The translations under genes were made by a program, and so were the position numbers. Source: Brachypterus glaber (lineage: Eukaryota > Arthropoda > Insecta > Coleoptera > Kateretidae). Taken from it: a stretch of DNA of 64,000 bases. Under the pieces are notes generated by a model that saw only the letters and a list, made by a program, of their open reading frames with translations, was not told the origin of the DNA and did no database searches. The stretch is from NCBI GenBank assembly GCA_958510825.1, contig OY294054.1, positions 6,743,683 to 6,807,682 of the forward strand, written 5' to 3'. Positions 57,001 through 64,000 of the stretch are shown here, one piece after another; the stretch's first letter is position 1, and the number at the start of each line of letters is the position of its first letter.

Positions 57001-58676
57001 TTCTTTTTCAGACAGATAGTCATAGGTTTAGTTATTTTCGCAAAATCTTTTATGAATTTGCGGTAATAACCCAATAGTCCCAAAAAAGCCTTAATTTGTC
57101 GTGTAGTTTTAGGAATAGGATAGTTTTGAACAGCTTTAATTTTTTCAGGATTCGGTTTTACGCCCTGGGGTGTCACTATATGACCTAAAAACGCTACTTC
57201 TTTTTGCAAAAATTCGCATTTATCGACTTGTAATTTAAGATTAGCAGATCGCAATCTATCAAAAATCTCTTTGAGATTGTTTATATGTTCTTGTAAACTT
57301 GTACTAAAACAAATGATATCATCAAGAAATACGCAGCATTTTTTATTTAATATACCCCTTAACAGGTTGTCCATGACCCTCTGGAATGTGGCTGGGGCCG
57401 TTTTAAGGCCAAAGGGCATGCGCAGGAATTCATAGTGACCATTTTCTGTGCTGAAAGCAGTTTTTTGAATATCCTCCCTAGCCATTTCCAGCTGGTGATA
57501 ACCACTGGCTAAATCCATTGTACTAAAGTATAAACAACGTCCCAACTTGTCCAATAAGTCCGTAATGTTCGGCAATGGGTATCGGTCATCAATAGTTTTT
57601 TCATTTAATTTACGATAGTCAACTACTATGCGCCATTTGCGTTCAGCAAAAGGGGCACTTTTCTTGGGGACCACCCAAATTGGCGAACTCCACGGGCTAT
57701 AAGAGGGTCTTATGATTTTTTGTTGTAACATTTTTTTAATTTGTTTATCTACCTCTTGCTTATGGACATTTGGAAAACGATAGGACTTTGTGTACACTGG
57801 TATTTCGTCTTTAGTAACTATTTTATGTTTAATTTTATGCGTAAAAGTTAAGGGTTTTCCTTCTGAATGAAAAATATCAGAGTACTCATTTAAAAGATTT
57901 AAAATTGCTTGTTTTTCCTCTGCATTCATATGATTTATTTTAATTTTAGACAGATCAATTGGCGAGTTATCGCAATATGTATTAATATTATTAAAATTAG
58001 AAGCTGTGTGGTGTTCGTATTCGTCGAACATTTGCACAGTTATTGGGTTTATTTTAGCAGAAATGTCCCTATCTGTAGGGTTAACAATACTACAATAAGT
58101 AGAAAAATCTTTTACACTGGCTACGCTTTCTATTATTTCTAGATCACCAGCTTTCATGTGAGGAATTATTACGTCACCATTTTTAACATTTTTAATATTT
58201 ATTTTAATAATTTGTTCTGTCTTGGCAGGGACGACTATGCTGTCGGCCCCACTAGATAACTCAAGGTAGTGAATTTTGATTCTGCGGGATGGTGTAATTA
58301 ATACATCATTATGCAGGTCGACAATCGCGTTTAATTTCTTTAGGTTATCTAAGCCTAGTAGACAGTCAAATTGTTTATGAAAGTTGAACATATGAAATTT
58401 AAGATTAATGTTATTTTTAAACAATTTGCCACACGGGATCTTTGTACTATACTTTTCCAAGGAAGTACCGTGTGCACTAGATATTAAAAATGGGTCATGT
58501 ATAATATTCCTAGAAAAAAATTTATTTGCGATGTCATGTTTAACAAACGACTTTGTGCTACCACTATCTAATAAAACTTTTAAATTTAAATCTGGGTAAA
58601 TTATATAGCACAATTGACTTTTTTCGTTTGTTAAACTCATGATATCTATTTTTCCGAGGCTCAATTCTCTAAAAAA
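54033..58676 (-). CDS. pol: Copy 2 Pol polyprotein with embedded macrodomain
   Basis: The 1543-codon frame is entered by -1 frameshift at 58670-58676; no ATG is needed. Order (residues approximate, counted from 58664): protease with LLDSGSTKSFV (D33); RT 300-480 with [11 protein letters not shown] and FLDDIICFS; RNase H 590-705 with TCDSSSFALGS and a NADALSR end; macrodomain 827-965; integrase with finger H-x3-H/C-x2-C (about 1187-1220, CEICQLTKYDR), first Asp in LHMDSITLEK (about 1256), SDNGGEF (about 1310) and VERFHS Glu (about 1345); then a Lys/Asn-rich tail. All catalytic residues are present, so the enzyme set looks functional. Confidence 0.95.
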   Translation of the reverse strand, partial: FFRELSLGKIDIMSLTNEKSQLCYIIYPDLNLKVLLDSGSTKSFVKHDIANKFFSRNIIHDPFLISSAHGTSLEKYSTKIPCGKLFKNNINLKFHMFNFHKQFDCLLGLDNLKKLNAIVDLHNDVLITPSRRIKIHYLELSSGADSIVVPAKTEQIIKINIKNVKNGDVIIPHMKAGDLEIIESVASVKDFSTYCSIVNPTDRDISAKINPITVQMFDEYEHHTASNFNNINTYCDNSPIDLSKIKINHMNAEEKQAILNLLNEYSDIFHSEGKPLTFTHKIKHKIVTKDEIPVYTKSYRFPNVHKQEVDKQIKKMLQQKIIRPSYSPWSSPIWVVPKKSAPFAERKWRIVVDYRKLNEKTIDDRYPLPNITDLLDKLGRCLYFSTMDLASGYHQLEMAREDIQKTAFSTENGHYEFLRMPFGLKTAPATFQRVMDNLLRGILNKKCCVFLDDIICFSTSLQEHINNLKEIFDRLRSANLKLQVDKCEFLQKEVAFLGHIVTPQGVKPNPEKIKAVQNYPIPKTTRQIKAFLGLLGYYRKFIKDFAKITKPMTICLKKNHKINIKDPEYVKCFNHCKNLLINQPILQYPDFNQPFILTCDSSSFALGSVLSQGKIGSDLPVAYASRTLNESECNLSTIERELLAIVWAVKYFRPYLYGRKFTIVSDHKPLQWLFSLKEPNSKLCRWRLYLEEYDYEIIYKKGVLNSNADALSRIVINPETDIPKNPDQLQNPTNEPPQIKKIGNATDLTYAQVLSNNYNKNTISNSPLQNNIKSRTSFKDKEVSDYDDNICESIPTYEINLNELSDAVYKNETLRQIIYNNLNIINNNVKIIDNDLFNCDENISLAHCVSQCFSMKKGIARNFREKFNCVNTLKAQNKPVGEVAYLKLPTRNIYYLITKKIFRDKPTYTTIISALISLKRLCLELQDFTVAMPKIGSGLDNLKWDIILNLIKIIFQNSKIKILIYNIDPPQKVEINVTNHENNKSAISSFIEEFCEELTNDEPDITDNINEPLLDYMQKFNDSFSANKDSDNMSIIVETGDLDDLEREENIKQAEQPTETDLNTVHSNAENPIIGVPIVTCPVNYGKNQIILSLVEFAPATPSIVILYKSKQRMLVQLSKNNFEQDVIKIMKEYIAPKIKYYVFFEDPIYEQFCAVLQTYFKNGQINLIRCTKYLTDVIGEVEIKEIIKNFHEGKTNHRGIEETEKRIKESYYFPNQRRVIQTYINNCEICQLTKYDRNPLKLKFNLTPTTTRPFQILHMDSITLEKSKFLTIIDTFSKYSQAYKLSAASSIEVVNNLIKYFTHHSIPEQIVSDNGGEFNSGVLKELLELHKIKIHFISSQHPDSNSPVERFHSTLIEHIRLLNNQDIFKSEPIEIKINYAILAYNNTIHSTTKLKPSEIITGHLGTDSPFNLELNKQLMNNYIFNHKEKTKILYQKINKDAQKTKEKIINKLNEKREEIPKSIPEKVFVKNKQKQSKTKNKFKKEKIKNINWKLKTAKIDPTHFNTIDKIHLSNIKRPRKNSNSKTQQDLSIPGCSHADEQRTSAT
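54074..54086 (-). promoter_or_regulatory. env splice acceptor (copy 2)
   Basis: The minus strand reads TTATCTATTCCAG followed by the first env base at 54073. The pyrimidine-rich tract and CAG fit a 3' splice site, and the env frame has no ATG of its own at its 5' end, which fits a spliced subgenomic env mRNA as known for gypsy. Confidence 0.7.
55770..56190 (-). other. Macrodomain (OARD1/TARG1-like) within pol
   Basis: About 140 residues between RNase H and integrase. Blocks in order: IIDNDLFNCDENISLAHCVS, FSMKKGIARNF, NKPVGEVAYLKLP, NIYYLITKKIFRDKPTYTT, VAMPKIGSGLDNLKW and IKILIYN. They match human OARD1 (TARG1) block by block, including the Lys of LITKK (K84 in OARD1) and the Asp of GLD (D125), the two residues of its ADP-ribosyl glycohydrolase mechanism. 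Length fits the whole 152-residue OARD1 fold. Function is inferred: removal or binding of ADP-ribose on proteins, perhaps against host PARP activity. Confidence 0.85.
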
Positions 58677-59836
58677 GATGAGTCATCTTGATTTTTATTT
58701 AAATTTTCCTCCGGAAACTCTACTTTCGGCGCATTATGCAAGTTGAAAACCTCTTCTATTTGAAAATTAGGCGTTCTAATTTGATTATTTGAATTATTTC
58801 TATTATTAAAATTTTGCCTAGCATGGGACATATTAGTGTTTCGCGTAGAAACACTCATTGGAGTTGGTCTCGGTAACCTTACATTAGGGTTTGGCCTAAA
58901 CACATCATTTCTGGAGCTAGGCCCTGGCTGATTTTGAAAGTTTGTATTTGTGTTATTATTATTAAAACCATTTGGCCTTGGCTGGAAATTTTGTGGGTAA
59001 TTTGTTAGTTGCAATTGCCTAATATTTGGCAATTGCTGCCTTCCTTGTGTAAAGTTACGATTATTATTAAAGTTTGGCTTTTGTCTAGGATTTTGGCTAT
59101 AAGAATTTCTAATTATTTGGTCATTTATTTCTAATTGAAAATCGTTCGTTAGCATATTTAACGCAGAGTTCAGATCTTCTGGATTTTTGGTTCGCATTAA
59201 GGATCCTATTGGGTCTCGGAGGCCCCTCAATAAAACCCTTAAGGCGTATTTTCTTAAGTATGCGGTTAAAGTTCCGACCTCTTGTGCATTACCATGATGC
59301 ACCGTTAAATATGCTATCTGAAGGTTAAGTAGCATAAGTATACTATTGTAAAAATCGAAAACTGACTGTTTGAGCCCTTGCTTTAACTCTGTCATTTCCA
59401 ATTGCAAGCTGAAAACGTCGCGTTTATCGCTATATGTATTCTGGAGTGCTAATTTTAAGTCATTCCAGTTATTCAGAATGCAAGAGGATATTTTAGTTGC
59501 GGCATCGCCCTTTATTTTAGCCAAAATGCTAGACATTAGGTACTCATTTTGAAAGTCCGTCGGGTCATTAAGGTTATAAAATTTATTGACTAATTTTTCA
59601 CATATATCGATGAATCTAGGAAGGAGTTCTGACTCGCCCCTAAATTCAGGGATCATGTTCAAGTAGTCGGCTTTCAGAACGTTAGCCATGTTTAAATTTA
59701 AATTATTTATTTCGGGAATGGGGTTATTTGTTTCTATTATGGTAAGTTCTAGTTCAGAGTTTGTTTCGGACTCGGAACTAGACTCAGAATCGATTAAAGT
59801 ATTTTGAAAATTGAATCTGCAATCACTAAATGACAT
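58661..59836 (-). CDS. gag: Copy 2 Gag polyprotein
   Basis: 391 residues, ATG at 59834-59836 (MSFSDCRFNFQNTLIDSESS). An acidic Ser-rich N-terminus is followed by a helical capsid-like core (LPRFIDICEKLVNKFYNLND; LLNLQIAYLTVHHGNAQEVG; YALRVLLRGLRDPIGS) and a disordered Asn/Pro/Arg-rich nucleic-acid-binding tail without CCHC knuckles, as is usual for errantivirus Gag. It ends LEN-stop a few codons after the frameshift site. No lesion seen. Confidence 0.93.
   Translation of the reverse strand: MSFSDCRFNFQNTLIDSESSSESETNSELELTIIETNNPIPEINNLNLNMANVLKADYLNMIPEFRGESELLPRFIDICEKLVNKFYNLNDPTDFQNEYLMSSILAKIKGDAATKISSCILNNWNDLKLALQNTYSDKRDVFSLQLEMTELKQGLKQSVFDFYNSILMLLNLQIAYLTVHHGNAQEVGTLTAYLRKYALRVLLRGLRDPIGSLMRTKNPEDLNSALNMLTNDFQLEINDQIIRNSYSQNPRQKPNFNNNRNFTQGRQQLPNIRQLQLTNYPQNFQPRPNGFNNNNTNTNFQNQPGPSSRNDVFRPNPNVRLPRPTPMSVSTRNTNMSHARQNFNNRNNSNNQIRTPNFQIEEVFNLHNAPKVEFPEENLNKNQDDSSFLEN
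58670..58676 (-). promoter_or_regulatory. -1 ribosomal frameshift heptamer T TTT TTA
   Basis: On the minus strand TTTTTTA lies in the gag frame as T TTT TTA, three codons before the gag stop. The pol frame is closed by TGA just upstream and opens exactly through this heptamer, so a -1 slip fuses Gag to Pol. The same heptamer is at 16877-16883 in copy 1. Confidence 0.85.
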
Positions 59837-59840
59837 AGGT

Positions 59841-59878
59841 ACTTACAGGCAAATGGTCGCTGCTATGATGTCCTTCAT
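59841..59878 (-). promoter_or_regulatory. Leader ATG and env splice donor (copy 2)
   Basis: An ATG at 59876-59878 opens a 32-base reading frame that ends at a consensus donor, CCT|GTAAGT (GT at 59845-59846), just upstream of the gag ATG. The phase matches the acceptor upstream of env at 54074, so the leader exon could supply the env start codon and a hydrophobic signal-peptide beginning. The donor is conserved in copy 1 near 18076. Confidence 0.7.
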
Positions 59879-60011
59879 CTGTGATGTGCACTCACACTCG
59901 AAGAAAACTTTTTTTTTTTTTTTTTTTGTAATTTCTCTTGTTTGGAAACTACCAGGTTCTATCACCAACAAATCGTCGAAACGAATCAATTTTATGCTAA
60001 ATTGATTGGTG

Positions 60012-60029
60012 AAAACTGCCGACTGCGCC
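60012..60029 (-). promoter_or_regulatory. Copy 2 primer binding site (tRNA-Ser type)
   Basis: GGCGCAGTCGGCAGTTTT abuts the 5' LTR on the minus strand and with the last LTR base gives the tRNA-Ser complement, as in copy 1. Confidence 0.85.
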
Positions 60030-60258
60030 AATTACGTTGCAACCTTGCCGTAAGAAGTTTTTAAAAAGTTATTTTAAAGGTTTTGAAGTATTTTATTGAA
60101 TTACAAATTTATTAAATAATGTTAATAGTTTACAATATAATTACAGATTGATTGAAAGAAAGTAAAAAGCTACATAGGTAAACTATGCTGACAAAACAAT
60201 ATACATTTTATTATATAAACAATAAGTTGCTGAGTAGCATGACTCCGGTCATGTAACT
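60030..60258 (-). repeat. Copy 2 5' LTR (229 bp)
   Basis: Appears identical to 52166-52394, which places the insertion as evolutionarily recent. TATA follows at 60259-60262, repeating 52162-52165. Confidence 0.95.
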
Positions 60259-60262
60259 TATA

Positions 60263-61400
60263 TATATAAGAAAGTTTCTTAAAGAAAGGGAATATGATAT
60301 ACTACCGTCTTATTTACAAATATTAAACGTCAAAAAGTTATGCTATCCCGAAAAAATTACTATGTCTGAAAATGAAGTACAAATAAACCTGCAGTCGTTA
60401 CTAGACCATACTTGTAAACGACTTTTGGACACTCTAGATTTATCAGAAATTAAAACGTCTCTGACAGCAATTTGTGATGGTGCATCAGGTCAAAGTAATT
60501 ATAAACAAAAATCAGCGGATCCCAATTTTAAAGATGGAAGTATATTACATCTTTAGTACCTATACAACTAAAAGACGGGGATACTATTATTTGGAATAAT
60601 AAACATGCACCATCTACAAAATATTGTCGACCAATTTCATTTTCGTTTTTAAAGGAGACTCCAGAAGAAACTAAAAAAAAATAGAGGATAATATCAATAA
60701 TCAAATTAGTCAATTAAAAAGCACCAAAGTAGCTACTGAAACAAAAAAAAATTAATATAGATCATAAATTATTATTTACCATGGTAGATGATAAAGTATG
60801 TAATACTTTGAAAAACACTTCCTCCGCAACGTGTTACATATGTCATTGCAAACCGTCACATATGAATAATTTGAACTTGAATATTACTTCAGATAAGGAC
60901 AGTTACAAGTTCGGCTTGTCTCTTTTACACTCCCTTATTAGAACTTTTGAATGCTTAGTTCATTTAAGTTATAAACTAACATTAGAAAAAAATCGTTCGA
61001 GATATAAACGAAAAACTAATAGTAAGAAATAGAAAACGAGAAATTCAAAATAAATTTAAAACAAAAATGGGACTTCTCGTAGATATCCCGAAACAGGGTG
61101 CTGGCACTAGTAATGATGGTAATACTGCTAGAAAATTTTTCAAAAATCCTAAACTGTCAGCTGAAATAACTGGAGTTAATGAAAATCTTATTAAAAGATT
61201 TTCTGTCTTTCTTTTTAACAAGTTGCCAAAAGATTAATGTTAAATTTTGCTTGGAAACATCAAAAGAATTTGTAAGACTATACAAGTGGTATGCTATGCC
61301 AGTCATAGTACATAAGTTACTTTTCAGTTATTACTATTGGACAATTAGCTGAGATAAAAGATATTTTAATTGGATTATTAGGATTACGATTGGATTATTA
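60263..61400 (+). pseudogene. RAG1/Transib-like transposase, core part
   Basis: Blocks in order: IKTSLTAICDGASGQSNYKQ (60450-60510); APSTKYCRPISFSFLKE (about 60607-60660); CYICHCKPSHMNNLN (60833-60875); FGLSLLHSLIRTFECLVHLS (60912-60975); AGTSNDGNTARKFF (61100-61145); YKWYAMPVIVHK (61279-61313); IGQLAE near 61340. These parallel the RAG1 core: the CDG block with its second catalytic Asp (D708), the CCxP block, the C-x2-C finger, the NGNxAR block and the IGxxxSEGNE segment. Here sequence diverges right after IGQLAE, so the third acidic residue is lost. Stops at 60553, 60680 and 61020 show decay. Confidence 0.75.
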
Positions 61401-62392
61401 CCGTTCTAACTGTTTAAAAATTATTAAATCCTTTGGACGTACCCTAATGAGTTTTTTATTTTTTTATTTATAAAACCTAACAACTCTACCCCTTTTTATA
61501 ATAAAACTACTTATTTTAATGGAATTTAAATCTAAAATATCCATTTTATTTTTTAAATGCAAGTTGTAGTACATTTTTAACCTTACAACGCCCACTGGAA
61601 ATATTTTTTTAATTTGACTTAAGTTATTTAATATAATAATTAATATGAAATGATTTTGTAAAATTTTCATGAAAAAATCTTGCGGTATAAAAAAGTTATG
61701 GGTTGTTGATTATTTTTTGTCTAAAAAATACAGGTTTTGTTAAATTTACAAGCTTATAACGGACGGCACTGAAAATATTATTTTAATTTAAATTAGGTAA
61801 TTTAATCGATAACTATTTAAGATACTGTAAAATTTTCATGAAAATATCTATCGTGACAAAAAAGTTATGGGCCCGTGACCACTTTTTGATCCAAACGAAC
61901 TACTGTGCGCCGATACGGATTTCTTAATATTGTTTAATTCTAATTTGAGGCCCTGTAAAAAATTAACCAGGGTAGATATTTAAAATCTGCAAGTTATGGC
62001 ATGAATCATTTTTATTTAGAAATAATTCCGTAAAAAAAATTTGTAAGAAATCCTGAGGATTATTTTTTTTGCCTAAAATGCACACAAAAAAACCCTTGAG
62101 ATATATCTTGAGATATATTTCATCTCAAGATTTTGAGGGTCAAGATTTTTTTTATTGCCATATTCGTTTTCAGCGCCCAAAAATACGTAGAAAAATTATA
62201 GTCCGGTTTCTGAAAAATCGAGTTATGGTAGTGGATATAATATAATTACCCTTTGGTGTAGTGAGATTCTCTTCTCCTTCCTGGCAATTTTTCAGAAAAA
62301 AAAAATACAATAAAAAATTCGAATTTCACATACATTGCATCACAATGTTCACATTTTAAGGGCTTAAAAGCGCAAACTTCAACATTTCTTAC
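61401..62392. repeat. Repeat DNA; inverted copy of the 22.6-22.9 kb repeat
   Basis: 61930-62230 is the reverse complement of 22600-22900 (GAGGCCCTGTAAAAAATTAA, CTCAAGATTTTGAGGGTCAA, TTCAGCGCCCAAAAATACGT). Two related blocks about 180 bp apart, GTAAAATTTTCATGAAAA then AAAAGTTATGGG, start near 61656 and 61830. The minus-strand frame at 61464-61670 has no protein character. 62231-62392 is likely the start of the intron after the host exon. Confidence 0.7.
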
Positions 62393-62654
62393 CTTGAAGT
62401 ACTAGCAGTGCCGCGTGTTACTCTAGATCCTCTGCTTTGATTTGAGCCGTCTCCTCTAGAAGACGCTGCTTCCGAAAATACGGAGGCTGTATCGTCTTCT
62501 TCTTCATAACTGGGATGGCCTGCTTGGTACAGTTCTTCTTTTCTGCTTCGTGCATCTTGCAGCTGGAGGAATAAAGTTTCCAAATTTCTTTCATCGGCTT
62601 TTAAGGAGTCTACAATGTGTGATCGATAGTTAAACGCTCCTTGTAGTATTATAG
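62393..62654 (-). CDS. Host gene internal exon, function unknown
   Basis: On the minus strand TTTTGTTTACAG precedes the exon (AG at 62655-62656) and CAAG|GTAAGAAATG follows it (GT at 62391-62392), both canonical. The 262-base exon encodes about 87 residues: a charged helical first half (HIVDSLKADERNLETLFLQL, then DARSRKEELYQAGHP) and an acidic then Ser/Gly/Arg-rich second half (YEEEDDTASVFSEAASSRGD). It is balanced in codon use and unlike any transposon protein here. Probably one exon of a coiled-coil cytoplasmic or cytoskeletal protein; I do not recognise it. Phase: two bases at each end outside full codons. Confidence 0.65.
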
Positions 62655-64000
62655 CTGTAAACAAAACATACTGCTCCTAGAAAAAAAAATACTTTCCCCC
62701 AGAGGCGCTTGCAGGATTTTTGATAGGGGGGGGGGCAAGCCTATTCGGCTTTACAACTTTTTTTCTTAAATTCCCAAAAAAGGCCAGTCTTTTTTCCCGG
62801 GGGTTTAATATGAAACAGATTGAATGGCATTACCATGTTCTATACATTTAGCGCAGCAGGAATTTTTTTTAGAAATCCTTTAGTATGGTATTTTTGAGAA
62901 TTTCATATGCAATTATTTTATAAAATATATTAATTAATATTGCGATATCAGACTATAGTTCGCGCAAAGATGCAAGTCGCTTGCAAAACAACTTTATACT
63001 ACAATATTTCAAGAACGCTTTGACATAGAGACTTGAAATTTTAAACAATTTTAAGTCTTTGGGTCAAAGCGTTTTTGAAATATCGTAGTGTAAAGTAGTT
63101 TGCAAGCATCTTTTCGCGAACTATATTGGTGATAAAGATAAGCGATTTTTTTTAAAAATTTAAGTTCTCGTATTTTCCTAACAACAATTTAAAAAGAAAA
63201 ATATTTATAAAACTTTAAATAACCAGAGAAAACTTTTACCCCAGTCCAACATTTTTAGATATATTGAGGTTTAACATTTCTAAGATACAGCAAATTAATG
63301 AATATAATTTATTAATGAAAATTGTTGTATCACTTTTTTAAAAACCAATTTAGCGAAAATTTTTAGAATTTTTAACACGCATTTTCTAAACAGCATAGAA
63401 TAAAAAAAAATTAAAAAAACCTTTAAATTAAAATGTATGGCCGGTAATCAGACTTAGCTCAAATACTTTCATAAATCATGTTTCAAAGTAAATGCTAATA
63501 AATTTTAAAATATGTATTTTAAATATAAGTTTCTGTTAAAAACAAAACAAAATAATATATATCTGAAAATCCAGGGGGGCGCATGCTTTCCCCCACAATG
63601 GTTAAAAAAAATAAAAAGTTTTTTCAAATAAAAAATCAATTCAAAACATTTTTTTTCCACAAAATGATTCGTTTTCCAAGAAACTAAAAAAAATAAAAAA
63701 AAATGTTAAAACCACTCCATCCGACAACTTTTCATGTTTCAAATTTGAAGTATTTAGCTCAAATTGTTTTCCAGTTATCTTGGACATAAATCATTTCAAG
63801 CAATAAAAACTTTTCCTTAAGGAAAATAATTTACTTGTTAAACTTTAAATATACATTTATATTAGGGTGCTCACGAAAATTAAAAAAAATTATTTTGGGT
63901 CCCACCCCCTGAATTTGTTCCTTTAGGTTAAACCTCCATTTTTTCCCGGCGTTTTTTGAAAGAAAAATTATAAAGAACTTTCACTTTCGGGTTTAGACCG
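62655..64000. other. Probable intron with repeat scraps; no gene
   Basis: AT-rich with poly-A/T runs. GAGGCGCTTGCAGGATTTTT then a ten-G run at about 62702-62735 looks like a transposon terminus. A short inverted pair (AAGATGCAAGTCGCTTGCAA and TAGTTTGCAAGCATCTTTTC, about 62967 and 63093) surrounds a self-complementary stretch (CAATATTTCAAGAACGCTTT/AAAGCGTTTTTGAAATATCG). The final 140 bases (TTAGGGTGCTCACGAAAATT, GGGTCCCACCCCCTGAA) resemble the foldback arm at 23.3 kb. Confidence 0.5.

Larger units (their letters stand above)
52166..60258 (-). mobile_element. Errantivirus copy 2, nearly intact provirus
   Basis: Minus-strand provirus of 8093 bp with identical 229-bp LTRs and a 4-bp TATA duplication (52162-52165 and 60259-60262). 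Gag and pol are fully open; env has one frameshift and one nonsense change. Primer site, polypurine tract, frameshift heptamer, splice donor and acceptor are all recognisable. It interrupts the RAG1-like gene. It is the same family as copy 1, in the same orientation 42 kb away. Confidence 0.97.

Overview
This is AT-rich eukaryotic DNA, almost certainly from an insect or another arthropod. The evidence is the set of mobile elements: Ty3/gypsy errantiviruses with an env gene and tRNA-Ser primer site, a BEL/Pao element, several Jockey/CR1-type LINEs, a LOA/I-like LINE with RNase H, tRNA-derived SINEs, and many small inverted-repeat elements. I see no rRNA, no functional tRNA gene, no CRISPR and no operon. 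Only one stretch looks like ordinary host coding sequence: an internal exon on the minus strand at 62393-62654 with both splice sites. Much of the window may therefore be intron or intergenic DNA.

Layout. 1-720: a 134-bp minisatellite. 2393-4480: small inverted-repeat elements and a 158-180-bp minisatellite. 4490-8230: a decayed LINE (esterase-type ORF1, endonuclease, RT tail) interrupted at 6447-7570 by a large palindrome holding a SINE. 10703-18462: errantivirus copy 1 (minus strand), heavily broken. 18918-22438: a long-inverted-repeat element with a TTAA-flanked element nested inside. 22930-25795: a Tc1/mariner-like foldback with about 1 kb of extra DNA in its right arm. 26245-38790: one LINE (LINE A) split by a deleted Ty3/gypsy element (26650-29718) and by a LOA/I-like LINE (LINE B, 33020-37998). 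38792-42025: a LINE C scrap, an inverted-repeat element and half a foldback. 42021-50765: a minus-strand LINE C split by a BEL/Pao provirus (42183-49269), itself carrying a SINE. 51565-61400: a remnant of a RAG1/Transib-like transposase, split by errantivirus copy 2 (52166-60258). The rest is repeat DNA around the host exon.

Most notable. (1) The errantivirus pol carries a complete macrodomain of the OARD1/TARG1 (ADP-ribosyl hydrolase) type between RNase H and integrase. The residues matching the catalytic Lys and Asp are kept in both copies, so this is a feature of the lineage. (2) Copy 2 looks young: identical 229-bp LTRs, open gag and pol, a canonical -1 frameshift heptamer, and a leader splice donor and env acceptor that keep one frame. 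(3) The transposase it interrupts shows the block order of the RAG1 core. (4) A SINE shares its 3' tail with LINE B, including a hairpin in which one base pair has changed on both sides. Several nested insertions can be proven because the interrupted reading frame resumes across an exact target-site duplication.
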